From positions 1-43,810 of the forward strand of contig JAKMGK010000069.1 of NCBI GenBank assembly GCA_022424955.1: DNA of 43,810 nt, read 5' to 3'. The notes under the pieces were generated by a model. It was not told where the DNA came from, did not search any database, and saw only the letters and a list, made by a program, of their open reading frames with translations. This DNA comes from Flavobacteriaceae bacterium (GTDB lineage: Bacteria > Bacteroidota > Bacteroidia > Flavobacteriales > Flavobacteriaceae). The translations under genes and the position numbers were made by a program. Every line of letters begins with the position of its first letter. The stretch's first letter is position 1. This document shows positions 26,755 to 34,521 of this stretch, one piece after another.

Positions 26755-29364
26755 TTGGCTAAGAAAGCAAAAGAAACCCCCTTAATGAAACAATACAACC
26801 AGATCAAGGCGAAATATCCTGATGCCTTGCTGTTGTTTCGTGTAGGTGATTTTTATGAAACTTTTGGTGGAGATGCTGTTAAAGCCGCCAAAATTTTAGG
26901 AATTATTCAAACTAAACGCGGCGCAGGAAGTACCAGCGAAACTGAACTGGCTGGTTTTCCACATCACTCCTTGAATACTTATTTACCTAAATTGGTGAAA
27001 GCAGGATGTCGCGTCGCCATTTGTGATCAATTAGAAGATCCTAAAATGGCCAAGAGCATTGTCAAACGCGGAGTGACAGAGTTAGTGACTCCCGGTGTCG
27101 CCTTAAACGACGATGTACTAGAACAAAAGAAAAACAACTATCTAGCGGCGATTGCGCAAGGAAAAAAAACTTGGGGCATTGCTTTTTTAGACATTTCTAC
27201 GGGTGACTTTTTAGTAAGTGAAGGAAATTTGAATCACCTAAACCAACTCATTCAAAAGTTTTCCCCCGCCGAAATCCTTGTCCCCAAGCCCCTTAAATCA
27301 ACTTTCACTGCCTTATTTGGTACAGAGCTCAATCCTTTTTTTCAAGAAGATTGGGTTTTCCAGGATACTTTTGCTCAGGAGTTATTACAACAACATTTTA
27401 ATACCAGTAGCTTAAAAGGCTTTGGCTTAGAATACTTTACTACAGGGATTATTAGTGCAGGAGCCGTTCTGCATTACCTTTCTGAAACCCAACACAACAA
27501 GCTGCAACATATAACTAGTCTACAGAAAATCGCCAGTGATGATTTTGTAGGAATTGACCGCTTTACGGCACGCAATCTAGAACTGTTATATTCTAACGCT
27601 ATGGGGGGAGTAGCCTTGATTGATGTAATCGATTATACCGCCACCGCCATGGGAGGGCGTTTATTGCGCAACTGGGTGAGTTTTCCTTTAAAATCTGTGG
27701 AGAAAATCCAGGAAAGACATGCCGTAGTAAAGGCCTATATTGAAGCAAATGAGGCCACGGTTCAACTGCGACATCATTTAAAGAAGATAGGAGACATTGA
27801 GCGATTAATGGCTAAAATTGCTACGCAAAAAATTAGCCCCAGAGAACTCAATATTCTTCAGCAATCAATTATAGAAAGTAATCGCATAAAAAACACCCTA
27901 GCAGAAAGCGGACAGAAAGAGCTCGTTCAACGTGCTGCTCAGCTTCCACCCTGTAAACGGCTCAATGAAACCATTGCAAAAACGCTAAAAGAAGAAGCAC
28001 CTGTAGCGACCTCAAAAGGAAACTTTATTGCAGAAGGTTTTTCTGCCGAGCTAGACGAATTACGCGCGCTCTTAAAAACAGGGAAATCACATCTAGACGC
28101 GATGCTAGAACGCGAGACCCAGCTAACAGGAATCCCTTCTTTAAAAATCGCATTTAACAATGTCTTTGGCTACTATATTGAAGTGCGCAATACCCATCGA
28201 GACAAAGTCCCAGAACAATGGACCCGCAAGCAAACTTTGGTCAACGCAGAGCGTTATATCACAGAAGAACTTAAGGAATATGAAAATAAAATCTTAGGAG
28301 CAGAAGATAAAATCCAAGAGCTCGAACTGCGTTTTTATCAAGAGCTACTCGATCAATTAAAAAATGATCTTAGCGAATTAAAACAAGCAGCGGTCTCTCT
28401 CTCACAAATTGATTGCCTGCAAAGTTTTGCTCATCTGGCCACAAAACACCAGTATTGCTGTCCAGAGATTGAAGAGGGAACTCATCTAGAAATTTCAGAA
28501 GGGCGACATCCAGTAATTGAACAACAACTGCCTGCTGGCGAAGCCTACATTGCCAACGACCTTTTGCTCAATCGTGAAGAACAGCAAATTATCATGATCA
28601 CTGGACCCAATATGTCTGGGAAATCTGCTCTCTTAAGACAGACTGCCTTAATTGTTTTACTCGCACAAATGGGAAGTTTTGTCCCAGCAAAAGCGGTTAA
28701 AATGGGTATAGTCGATCATGTGTTTACACGGGTGGGGGCTAGTGATAATATCTCACTGGGGGAATCCACTTTTATGGTCGAGATGAATGAGTCTGCCGCT
28801 ATCCTTAACAGTATTACCGCAAGTAGTTTAGTCTTATTAGACGAAATTGGGCGGGGTACTTCTACCTATGACGGGATTTCTATTGCCTGGGCCATTGCAG
28901 AATATTTACATCAACATCCCAGCCAACCCAAAACATTATTTGCCACCCACTACCACGAACTCAACGAAATGGAAGGGCGTTTCGATCGAATCAAAAACTA
29001 CAACGTCGCGGTAAAAGAATTAAAGGATAATGTGCTTTTCTTGAGAAAATTGACCAAAGGGGGAAGCGCGCACAGCTTTGGGATACATGTAGCCAAAATG
29101 GCCGGAATGCCTTCACAGGTCCTGTCAACTGCAGAACGCAAACTAAAAGTACTTGAAAAAAGCCATCAAGAAGACGATCGAAAGGAAGCCTTAAAAAAAG
29201 ATACAAGCGAAATGCAATTGAGTTTTATCAATCTAGACGACCCCCTTTTAGAAGAATTACGAGACGAAATCATTGATCTTGATATTGATACACTCACCCC
29301 AGTAGAAGCCCTGATGAAACTCAACAGTATTAAACGCCGCCTGGGGGGGGAAACATCAACTTAA
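26755..29364 (+). CDS. mutS: DNA mismatch repair protein MutS
   Basis: 869 residues, full-length MutS1. The mismatch-reading Phe33-Tyr-Glu35 is in VGDFYETFG. The clamp region has FNNVFGYYIEVRNTH. Walker A is TGPNMSGKSALLRQ, followed by GESTFMVEMNE and Walker B VLLDEIGRGTSTYDG. It recognises mismatches for MutL-directed repair. The start is TTG 26755: the residues after it (AKKAKETPLMKQYN) match the family N-terminus, and the next ATG would remove part of it. Confidence 0.96.
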   Translation: MAKKAKETPLMKQYNQIKAKYPDALLLFRVGDFYETFGGDAVKAAKILGIIQTKRGAGSTSETELAGFPHHSLNTYLPKLVKAGCRVAICDQLEDPKMAKSIVKRGVTELVTPGVALNDDVLEQKKNNYLAAIAQGKKTWGIAFLDISTGDFLVSEGNLNHLNQLIQKFSPAEILVPKPLKSTFTALFGTELNPFFQEDWVFQDTFAQELLQQHFNTSSLKGFGLEYFTTGIISAGAVLHYLSETQHNKLQHITSLQKIASDDFVGIDRFTARNLELLYSNAMGGVALIDVIDYTATAMGGRLLRNWVSFPLKSVEKIQERHAVVKAYIEANEATVQLRHHLKKIGDIERLMAKIATQKISPRELNILQQSIIESNRIKNTLAESGQKELVQRAAQLPPCKRLNETIAKTLKEEAPVATSKGNFIAEGFSAELDELRALLKTGKSHLDAMLERETQLTGIPSLKIAFNNVFGYYIEVRNTHRDKVPEQWTRKQTLVNAERYITEELKEYENKILGAEDKIQELELRFYQELLDQLKNDLSELKQAAVSLSQIDCLQSFAHLATKHQYCCPEIEEGTHLEISEGRHPVIEQQLPAGEAYIANDLLLNREEQQIIMITGPNMSGKSALLRQTALIVLLAQMGSFVPAKAVKMGIVDHVFTRVGASDNISLGESTFMVEMNESAAILNSITASSLVLLDEIGRGTSTYDGISIAWAIAEYLHQHPSQPKTLFATHYHELNEMEGRFDRIKNYNVAVKELKDNVLFLRKLTKGGSAHSFGIHVAKMAGMPSQVLSTAERKLKVLEKSHQEDDRKEALKKDTSEMQLSFINLDDPLLEELRDEIIDLDIDTLTPVEALMKLNSIKRRLGGETST

Positions 29365-29418
29365 AATCTTAAAAAAAGGTTTTAAAATTTAAAAATTATT
29401 TTACCTTTGCCATCCCAT

Positions 29419-29493
29419 GCGAAAGTAGCTCAGGGGTAGAGCATCACCTTGCCAAGGTGAGGGTCGCGGGTTCAAATCCCGTCTTTCGCTCCA
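29419..29493 (+). tRNA. tRNA-Gly (anticodon GCC)
   Basis: Acceptor GCGAAAG pairs with CTTTCGC; discriminator T; CCA is encoded (29491-29493). The anticodon loop is TTGCCAA in the stem CACCT/AGGTG. T-arm GCGGGTTCAAATCCCGT. Confidence 0.97.
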
Positions 29494-29506
29494 CACAAAA
29501 AGCTTT

Positions 29507-29591
29507 GCTCGAGTGGTGGAATTGGTAGACACGTTGGACTTAAAATCCAATGACCATTGCGGTCGTGCGGGTTCAAGTCCCGCCTCGAGTA
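29507..29591 (+). tRNA. tRNA-Leu (anticodon TAA)
   Basis: Acceptor GCTCGAG pairs with CTCGAGT (G1-U72 wobble), discriminator A. The anticodon loop is CTTAAAA (TAA), with a long variable arm and T-arm GCGGGTTCAAGTCCCGC. CCA is not encoded. It lies 13 bp after tRNA-Gly, so one transcript is likely. Its last three bases and the following terminator are repeated at 32888-32927. Confidence 0.97.
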
Positions 29592-29626
29592 CAAAACCCC
29601 TCCTTTTTAGGAGGGTTTTTTTATGC
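29589..29626 (+). repeat. Direct repeat copy 1: tRNA-Leu 3' end plus terminator
   Basis: The 38 bp beginning GTACAAAACCCCTCC at the tRNA-Leu 3' end recur at 32888-32927 with one mismatch and two extra G. This is a candidate attachment-site repeat. Confidence 0.6.
29593..29622 (+). terminator. Rho-independent terminator after tRNA-Leu
   Basis: CCCTCC-TTTTTA-GGAGGG followed by seven T, directly after the tRNA. It ends the tRNA-Gly/tRNA-Leu transcript. Confidence 0.85.
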
Positions 29627-29663
29627 AAAGAATTTTAGATTATTAAAACGGATATACCTAAAT

Positions 29664-29687
29664 AAAAAAGCCACTTTATAAAGTGGC
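29664..29687 (-). terminator. Terminator of the S9 peptidase gene
   Basis: The palindrome GCCACTTTATAAAGTGGC (29670-29687) is followed on the minus strand by six T (29664-29669). It lies 43 bp after the S9 peptidase stop. Confidence 0.85.
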
Positions 29688-29729
29688 TTCCCTGAATTAT
29701 AAATAAACTCTTTGATGGATAATGAAATT

Positions 29730-32186
29730 TTAACCCTTAGGCTTGATATCCTGTTTAATTAGGTCTTTCTTCTTGTTTTTAACATGTCTTTCAAGCCACT
29801 GATCTTGTTCCCATATTAAATGGAGAATTGTTTCTTTTGCTCTGTAGCCGTGGCTCTCCTTTGGAAACATTACTAATCGTGTTGTTGCTCCTAAACCCTT
29901 AAGTGCATTATAATATCTCTCACTCTGGAGCGGATATGTACCAGAATTATTATCTGCTTTTCCGTGAACAAGTAATAGTGGAGTTTTCATCTTCTCAGCA
30001 TGCATAAAAGGGGACATTGTGTAATAAACCTCTGGAGCTTCCCAATATGACCTAGACTCACTTTGAAAACCAAAGGGTGTTAAGGTTCTGTTGTAGGCTC
30101 CACTTCTAGCGATACCAGCAGCAAATAAATTGGAATGACTTAATAAGTTAGCAACCATAAAAGCACCGTAACTATGTCCACCAACAGCAACTCGCTCCCT
30201 ATCCGCAAGACCCTTATCAACTACTGCATCAATTGCTGCTTCAGCATTTGCGATCAATTGTGTTCTAAAGCTATCATTTGGTTCTTTATCTCCCTCACCA
30301 ATAATAGGGAAAGCCGCACGATCTAAAACTATATACCCTTGATTTACCCAATAAATTGGTGAACCCCAATTCGGTGATACAAAACGATTTGGATTATTGG
30401 TCTTTTGCGAAGCACTAGACTTATCTTTAAACTCTCTAGGGTAGGCCCACAATATCATGGGTAAGGGCTCTGATCGGTTAGGCTTATACCCACCAGGAAC
30501 ATAAAGTATTCCGCTTAATTCTATACCATCATTTCGCTTATAAGTAATCAGCTCCTTTTTGACGCTTTCTAGAGATTTAAAAGGGTTCTCAAAGAAAGTC
30601 AGTTGCTCTAATGAGTTTTTGCTAAACAAATCTCTAACAAAATAATTAGGATACTCACTTTTTGATTCAATACGAACCCGCAACTTATTTTCTTGATAAT
30701 CAAAATCATTAATCTGCTCGTACTTATCAGTGTATATTGATTGATAAATTCTATTAGTACTTTTTTCTACTAAATTAATTTCATCTAGAAAAGGGAATTG
30801 ACCTGATTTTGAAAAGCCTGCTCCAATAAGAAAAGCTGAATTGTTTTTTAAGGCCAAAACCCGCTCACCATACTTTCCTTTTGTAGTAACAAATCTACCG
30901 GGATCACTGTACCGGTCTTGATAGTTACGGTCATATAATAGTTGTGCGCTTTTTTGGGGGTTAGAAGGATTAAAGACATATATTTTGGTATTTCTATTAT
31001 TCCACCATCTGTCAAGGACAATAGCCAAAGAATCATCTCCCCAGATTACCTGAGAAAATCTATTTTTTATTTGGGTTAATTGTTCTGGCTCATTTCTAAA
31101 TGGTGCTTCCCATTGGTATAATGCGTCTCTGTAAACTACCTCAACTTCAGGGTCTCCATTATCAAGGGCTTTTACATAGAAAATTGTTGAGGGTTGATCG
31201 TTTCGCCAGGAGATTCGTCTTTTTTCTGTGCTTGCAGACATAAATCCTTTCGGTAATACTTCCTGAAGAGGGCTATCTGAAATTACTTTAATCCTTTTAG
31301 AATTCAAGTCATAAACATGTGTTTCAGTAGGAAAACGATTATATGGGACTATATATGAAAAAGGGGGTTTAACAAAAGAGATCAAAACATAGGCTCCATT
31401 AGGAGAAACTTGAACGTCACGATACATTTTAGAGGATAAAAATGGTGTTCTATTCCCTTTTAAGTCTACGAAGTCAATTTCAGACCGACTTAACTGTTCA
31501 AAGTTCTTTACATCTACTGGATTTTTAATAAGGTCTTGATAGGTTCTATTCTGAGCTTTTTCACCATTATTTTCGGTAACCTTTGGCCCTGTTGGAATAA
31601 TTTCAGCCTGGTCTAGAATGGGCTTCCGGTCTTTCGGAAGAAACTTAACTAACATTCTCTTACTATCCTTTAGCCAATTTATGCTTTTTCCCATGCTCGC
31701 ATTTAATGGAGAGGAAACTAATCTTTTTGCAAATTTAGTCTCTATATCTAAGACCCAAAGTTCAACTCCATTCTCAGAAGTATGGGTCATCGCAATTTTT
31801 TTCTCATCTGGTGACCAAGTAAAATTACTAAGTTTGGGATTTTCTGGGAGTCCTTCTACTAGGATCCTCTCTTTCCCTTGATTTAGAGATACAATTTCAA
31901 CCTTATTATAATAAGTTGTTCTACTACCTATATAACGCTTGGGATCAACCCTTAGACCTGCAAGACGTAATTCCTTTTTTGATAAATCTGCAATGTTTTT
32001 ATAGGTCGGGCGAGAAACTAGAACTAATACTGTATTTTCTGAATTGCTTAGAACTGCTGGTGCTAAGTTTACATCAATCAATTCAAGTAATTCTTTCTTT
32101 GGAGTTTGATACCCTAGTTCTTCTTGTGCAAAAATATGGGTCGTAAGGATAAGGCTAGCTAGTATTACAAATTTTTTTGTGCTCAT
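29730..32186 (-). CDS. Secreted S9 (prolyl oligopeptidase clan) serine peptidase, glutamyl-endopeptidase-like
   Basis: 818 residues from ATG 32186. The signal peptide (MSTKKFVILASLILTT to FAQ) predicts export. An N-terminal beta-propeller part covers about residues 30-570, and the alpha/beta-hydrolase domain carries the triad: Ser672 in GGHSYGAF, Asp745 in HGKADNNSG, and His779 in KESHGYR. The layout fits the S9D group related to the chloroplast glutamyl endopeptidase. A TTG 18 bp upstream would spoil the signal peptide. It lies in the segment bounded by tRNA-Leu repeats and has its own terminator. Confidence 0.9.
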   Translation of the reverse strand: MSTKKFVILASLILTTHIFAQEELGYQTPKKELLELIDVNLAPAVLSNSENTVLVLVSRPTYKNIADLSKKELRLAGLRVDPKRYIGSRTTYYNKVEIVSLNQGKERILVEGLPENPKLSNFTWSPDEKKIAMTHTSENGVELWVLDIETKFAKRLVSSPLNASMGKSINWLKDSKRMLVKFLPKDRKPILDQAEIIPTGPKVTENNGEKAQNRTYQDLIKNPVDVKNFEQLSRSEIDFVDLKGNRTPFLSSKMYRDVQVSPNGAYVLISFVKPPFSYIVPYNRFPTETHVYDLNSKRIKVISDSPLQEVLPKGFMSASTEKRRISWRNDQPSTIFYVKALDNGDPEVEVVYRDALYQWEAPFRNEPEQLTQIKNRFSQVIWGDDSLAIVLDRWWNNRNTKIYVFNPSNPQKSAQLLYDRNYQDRYSDPGRFVTTKGKYGERVLALKNNSAFLIGAGFSKSGQFPFLDEINLVEKSTNRIYQSIYTDKYEQINDFDYQENKLRVRIESKSEYPNYFVRDLFSKNSLEQLTFFENPFKSLESVKKELITYKRNDGIELSGILYVPGGYKPNRSEPLPMILWAYPREFKDKSSASQKTNNPNRFVSPNWGSPIYWVNQGYIVLDRAAFPIIGEGDKEPNDSFRTQLIANAEAAIDAVVDKGLADRERVAVGGHSYGAFMVANLLSHSNLFAAGIARSGAYNRTLTPFGFQSESRSYWEAPEVYYTMSPFMHAEKMKTPLLLVHGKADNNSGTYPLQSERYYNALKGLGATTRLVMFPKESHGYRAKETILHLIWEQDQWLERHVKNKKKDLIKQDIKPKG

Positions 32187-32289
32187 TGGATAATTTTTAC
32201 TCAAATTATAACTTTTTCCTGGTTCTGTTTATTCTAGACTTAATTTATTGCTTGGATAGTATTTTCATTCCTTAAAACTAAGCCTTGTT

Positions 32290-32424
32290 TTATTCCCCTT
32301 GTTTACCCTCTTGAGATGCAGGTGATGCAATGTTACACGGAATAGGAGCAGGAAATGATGGAGGCGGCTTTAACGGTGTAGATGCCGGTGGTGGTGGAGA
32401 TGCTGGCGTCGGTGGAGAATCCAT
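32290..32424 (-). CDS. Proline-rich 44-residue mini-ORF
   Basis: ATG 32424 to TAA 32290. The product starts MDSPPTPASPPPPAS and is about one third proline, with no hydrophobic helix. It sits 23 bp after the end of the DUF5681-like pseudogene and before the S9 gene, all on the same strand. The opposite strand reads as a Gly-rich 36-residue frame, so coding is not certain. No family recognised. Confidence 0.35.
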   Translation of the reverse strand: MDSPPTPASPPPPASTPLKPPPSFPAPIPCNIASPASQEGKQGE

Positions 32425-32447
32425 AATAAGTAAAACATAACCTAATT

Positions 32448-32700
32448 TTAAACAAATTCAGAATTAAACCCATAATCCAAAGACTCATTATTAGTCGAAT
32501 GCGAAATACGATCTACTTTTGGCAACATATAGGGAATCATTTTAATAATAAGTTCTATCCTTTGCTTTGATTTTAAAGAATCTAAGCATTTTCGAATTTC
32601 ATCCAGTTCCTTTTAAATCATATCTTTTAAAATTGTTCTAATTTCTCTAGTTATTCTATTTGTTGTTCTTTGTCTTCCAACATGTTTCTTTGCTGTATTA
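32448..32700 (-). pseudogene. Broken DUF5681-like gene
   Basis: On the minus strand one frame reads KKHVGRQRTTNRITREIR, then TILKDMI, a TAA at 32613-32615, then KELDEIRKCLDSLKSKQR, IELIIKMIPYMLPKVDRISH, and a stop at 32448. The N-terminal part resembles the GRPKGxxNKxTxEIR signature of DUF5681-like proteins found near phage and mobile genes, and IIKMIPYMLPKV fits their C-terminus. CAA to TAA would explain the stop. No start codon is obvious upstream. Confidence 0.5.
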
Positions 32701-32887
32701 TTAGCTATAACTATTATTATCTATTATAATTTAATTCCTTGTATGTAGTAATGAATTATCCCTTATCCCAAGTGAATTTGGTGAACTAAGAGGATATTTG
32801 TCGATTCCCTCGTGTTCAAAGGTTTCCTTTCAATCGTAGAGTTGATAAAGGTCTTTGTAAAAAAGTTCAAGAATTGAATCGTCTTGG
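32701..32887. other. Intergenic stretch, no gene supported
   Basis: AT-rich. On the plus strand a frame ending in KKVQELNRLGYKTPAF runs into the repeat and stops in the terminator. It faintly resembles a transposase C-terminus but is too short to call. No promoter box was recognised. Confidence 0.4.
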
Positions 32888-32927
32888 GTACAAAACCCCT
32901 GCTTTTTAGGAGGGGGTTTTTTTATGC
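32888..32927 (+). repeat. Direct repeat copy 2 of tRNA-Leu tail plus terminator
   Basis: It reads GTACAAAACCCCTGC through TTTTTTTATGC. It differs from 29589-29626 by one C-to-G change and two extra G. It still can form an AAAACCCCT/AGGGGTTTT stem and lies against the stop of the membrane protein gene that follows. Confidence 0.6.
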
Positions 32928-33701
32928 CTCATTAAGAGATTCCCATTGATTGACCTCCATCTCATCGATTTTTAAATCATCCAGCCCTTTTTGGTCAAAT
33001 GGGTTTTCGATATAGTCTTGTACATTGTATAAAGCCATTAAAACAAAACTCACTACCAAAGAGAAAAGCAAGGAGATAATTATTTCGAGATCAGCGCCCA
33101 CGGTAGTTCTAGCTACAATTAACTGGGAATTATACAATAATGGAGAGAGATAAATAAAAATCAAACAGTATTTACGTAATGAAATAGGAGTACCGTGAAT
33201 CTTTATCCCCCGAATCTTTTCTGCTGTAAGAAATAATTCATTTTTAACCCTAATCAAACTGTCTTTTTCCCGCTCGTTAAATAAATCTTTGTAGTTATCG
33301 ATCAAAATCAAAATACTCTTGCGCTTTTGTCTTAATGCATGAAACTCTTTTGTTGTATTGGTTTTTTTTAAATAGTCAATTAAAATCTCTTGTGCTTCCA
33401 TTAAAACACGGTATAGTTTATCGTAATCGTCTTTTTCGATTTTTTCTACCGCATAAAAGATATTGGTTAAATCAATGATCTTATTTCTAAACTCAGCAAA
33501 GATGTTAATGGCCTCTTGTCGCCTTTGATAGGCACTGGTAATGGAAAAAACCAGTGGAAAAACAATCGCAATACTCATAATGGTAAAGTCAATTTTCAAA
33601 TTGATTTGATAATAGTCATATAAAAAATAGATAATCACTGTTTCTATTAAAATCAACACAACCCTAAAATTAAAGACAGATGATAATGCGTTACTCGTCA
33701 T
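32922..33701 (-). CDS. Bestrophin/DUF4239-like membrane protein
   Basis: 259 residues with two hydrophobic hairpins: about 10-55 (VVLILIETVIIYFLYDYY and IMSIAIVFPLVFSITSAYQRR) and about 180-230. A long helical cytoplasmic stretch lies between them. The C-terminal NVQDYIENPFDQKGLDDLKID resembles the segment after the last helix in bestrophin-type anion channels and DUF4239 proteins. The family assignment is tentative and the transported ion, if any, is unknown. It is 9 bp downstream of the 74-residue gene on the same strand. Confidence 0.6.
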   Translation of the reverse strand: MTSNALSSVFNFRVVLILIETVIIYFLYDYYQINLKIDFTIMSIAIVFPLVFSITSAYQRRQEAINIFAEFRNKIIDLTNIFYAVEKIEKDDYDKLYRVLMEAQEILIDYLKKTNTTKEFHALRQKRKSILILIDNYKDLFNEREKDSLIRVKNELFLTAEKIRGIKIHGTPISLRKYCLIFIYLSPLLYNSQLIVARTTVGADLEIIISLLFSLVVSFVLMALYNVQDYIENPFDQKGLDDLKIDEMEVNQWESLNEA

Positions 33702-33710
33702 AGTATAAAT

Positions 33711-33935
33711 TTAAAATGTGGTAAAACTAAAAAGATAGCCTATCACTATACCTAGCAAAAGGATAATCAAATTCTTCAGTTTAAAAACAATAGCATATTT
33801 TTCCCATGAATCTGGAATATTGTTTTCATTCTCATCTGTAGCAAAGCCAGATTTAGTGGAATAATTTGCGTACCAATAAAAAAACAAAAGGGCCGTCGAA
33901 AGACCTAAAGCAATAAAAAATAGTGTATTAATCAT
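33711..33935 (-). CDS. Small membrane protein with DxNxNxIPDxxE calcium-loop-like motif
   Basis: 74 residues from ATG 33935 (MINTLFFIALGLSTALLFFYW); upstream codons in frame look non-coding. It has two hydrophobic helices (about 3-21 and 52-72) flanking a polar loop with DENENNIPDSWE, which matches the thrombospondin type 3/EF-like Ca2+ loop spacing. It is likely cotranscribed with the downstream bestrophin-like gene. Function unknown. Confidence 0.65.
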   Translation of the reverse strand: MINTLFFIALGLSTALLFFYWYANYSTKSGFATDENENNIPDSWEKYAIVFKLKNLIILLLGIVIGYLFSFTTF

Positions 33936-34166
33936 TTGTTTTGGTTTATGATTCTTATACTTTAACGCAAAAGCGCACAATCTTATTACAATTTGCAAAA
34001 AAAATCCAGTTTTTTTAATTTACTGAAGTATAATTGCAGTAGAATCAAGCTAAATTTAATATGCTTTAAATAAAGGAATAAGCTTAGTAGTATTCAAAAT
34101 AAAAATCTCCTAATTGCCACAATAATAGTGCTTTACTCAAAAATATTTTAGCCACTTTATTCATTT

Positions 34167-34185
34167 TTTGCTATATTGTAGCAAA
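34167..34185. promoter_or_regulatory. Inverted repeat TTTGCTA-N5-TAGCAAA upstream of the 59-residue gene
   Basis: A perfect 7-bp inverted repeat with a TATTG spacer, 11 bp before the ATG at 34197. It could be an operator or a leader hairpin. No standard -7 box is seen. Confidence 0.45.
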
Positions 34186-34196
34186 GAAACTATAAT

Positions 34197-34376
34197 ATGA
34201 ATGAAGTTGTAATCGTAATAATCGCTATCGTTTCCCTTATAGCGGCAGTGATTATTTATGGCATTGTAAGCACTACCATGGGTTACGAAGAAGACGTTAA
34301 TAAAAATTATATTCCAGACCGTCTCGAACGTATGTTAGGTGCAGATCCTAAACCAAAAGAAGACAAAGAAGCCTAA
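34197..34376 (+). CDS. Small single-helix membrane protein with IPD calcium-loop-like motif
   Basis: 59 residues. The N-terminal membrane helix (MNEVVIVIIAIVSLIAAVII, about 3-24) is followed by a polar tail with EDVNKNYIPDRLE, the same DxNxNxIPDxxE spacing as in the divergent 74-residue protein. Acidic/Lys-rich C-terminus. It is too short for many gene callers. Function unknown; shared motif and adjacency suggest the two are related in function. Confidence 0.6.
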   Translation: MNEVVIVIIAIVSLIAAVIIYGIVSTTMGYEEDVNKNYIPDRLERMLGADPKPKEDKEA

Positions 34377-34521
34377 TCTCTTTTGCTTCTTCTTTTCTAC
34401 CCTTGATGACTCTCCAAAAAGAATGTTTGGATAATCAGTCATTTAGCACTAGTTTTACATCCCTAATTTAATTGAAATGCAATTAAATTAATTGGTACAA
34501 ATAACGCATTAATACTATATC

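Larger units (their letters stand above)
29592..32927. mobile_element. Candidate inserted segment bounded by tRNA-Leu tail repeats
   Basis: About 3.3 kb lies between two nearly identical copies of the tRNA-Leu end plus terminator. It holds an S9 peptidase gene, a proline-rich mini-ORF and a broken gene resembling DUF5681, all on the minus strand. No integrase is visible, so if it was a mobile island it has decayed. The boundary repeat could also be a coincidence of similar terminators. Confidence 0.4.

Noticed and set aside
29401-29628. 75-codon minus-strand frame over tRNA-Gly and tRNA-Leu (contains EAGLEPARPQ-like text)
   Set aside because: It is an antisense reading of tRNA genes, a well-known false protein.
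32833-32911. Plus-strand frame ending KKVQELNRLGYKTPAF, faintly transposase-like
   Set aside because: Too short, no upstream domain, and its end lies in the repeated terminator; not enough to call.
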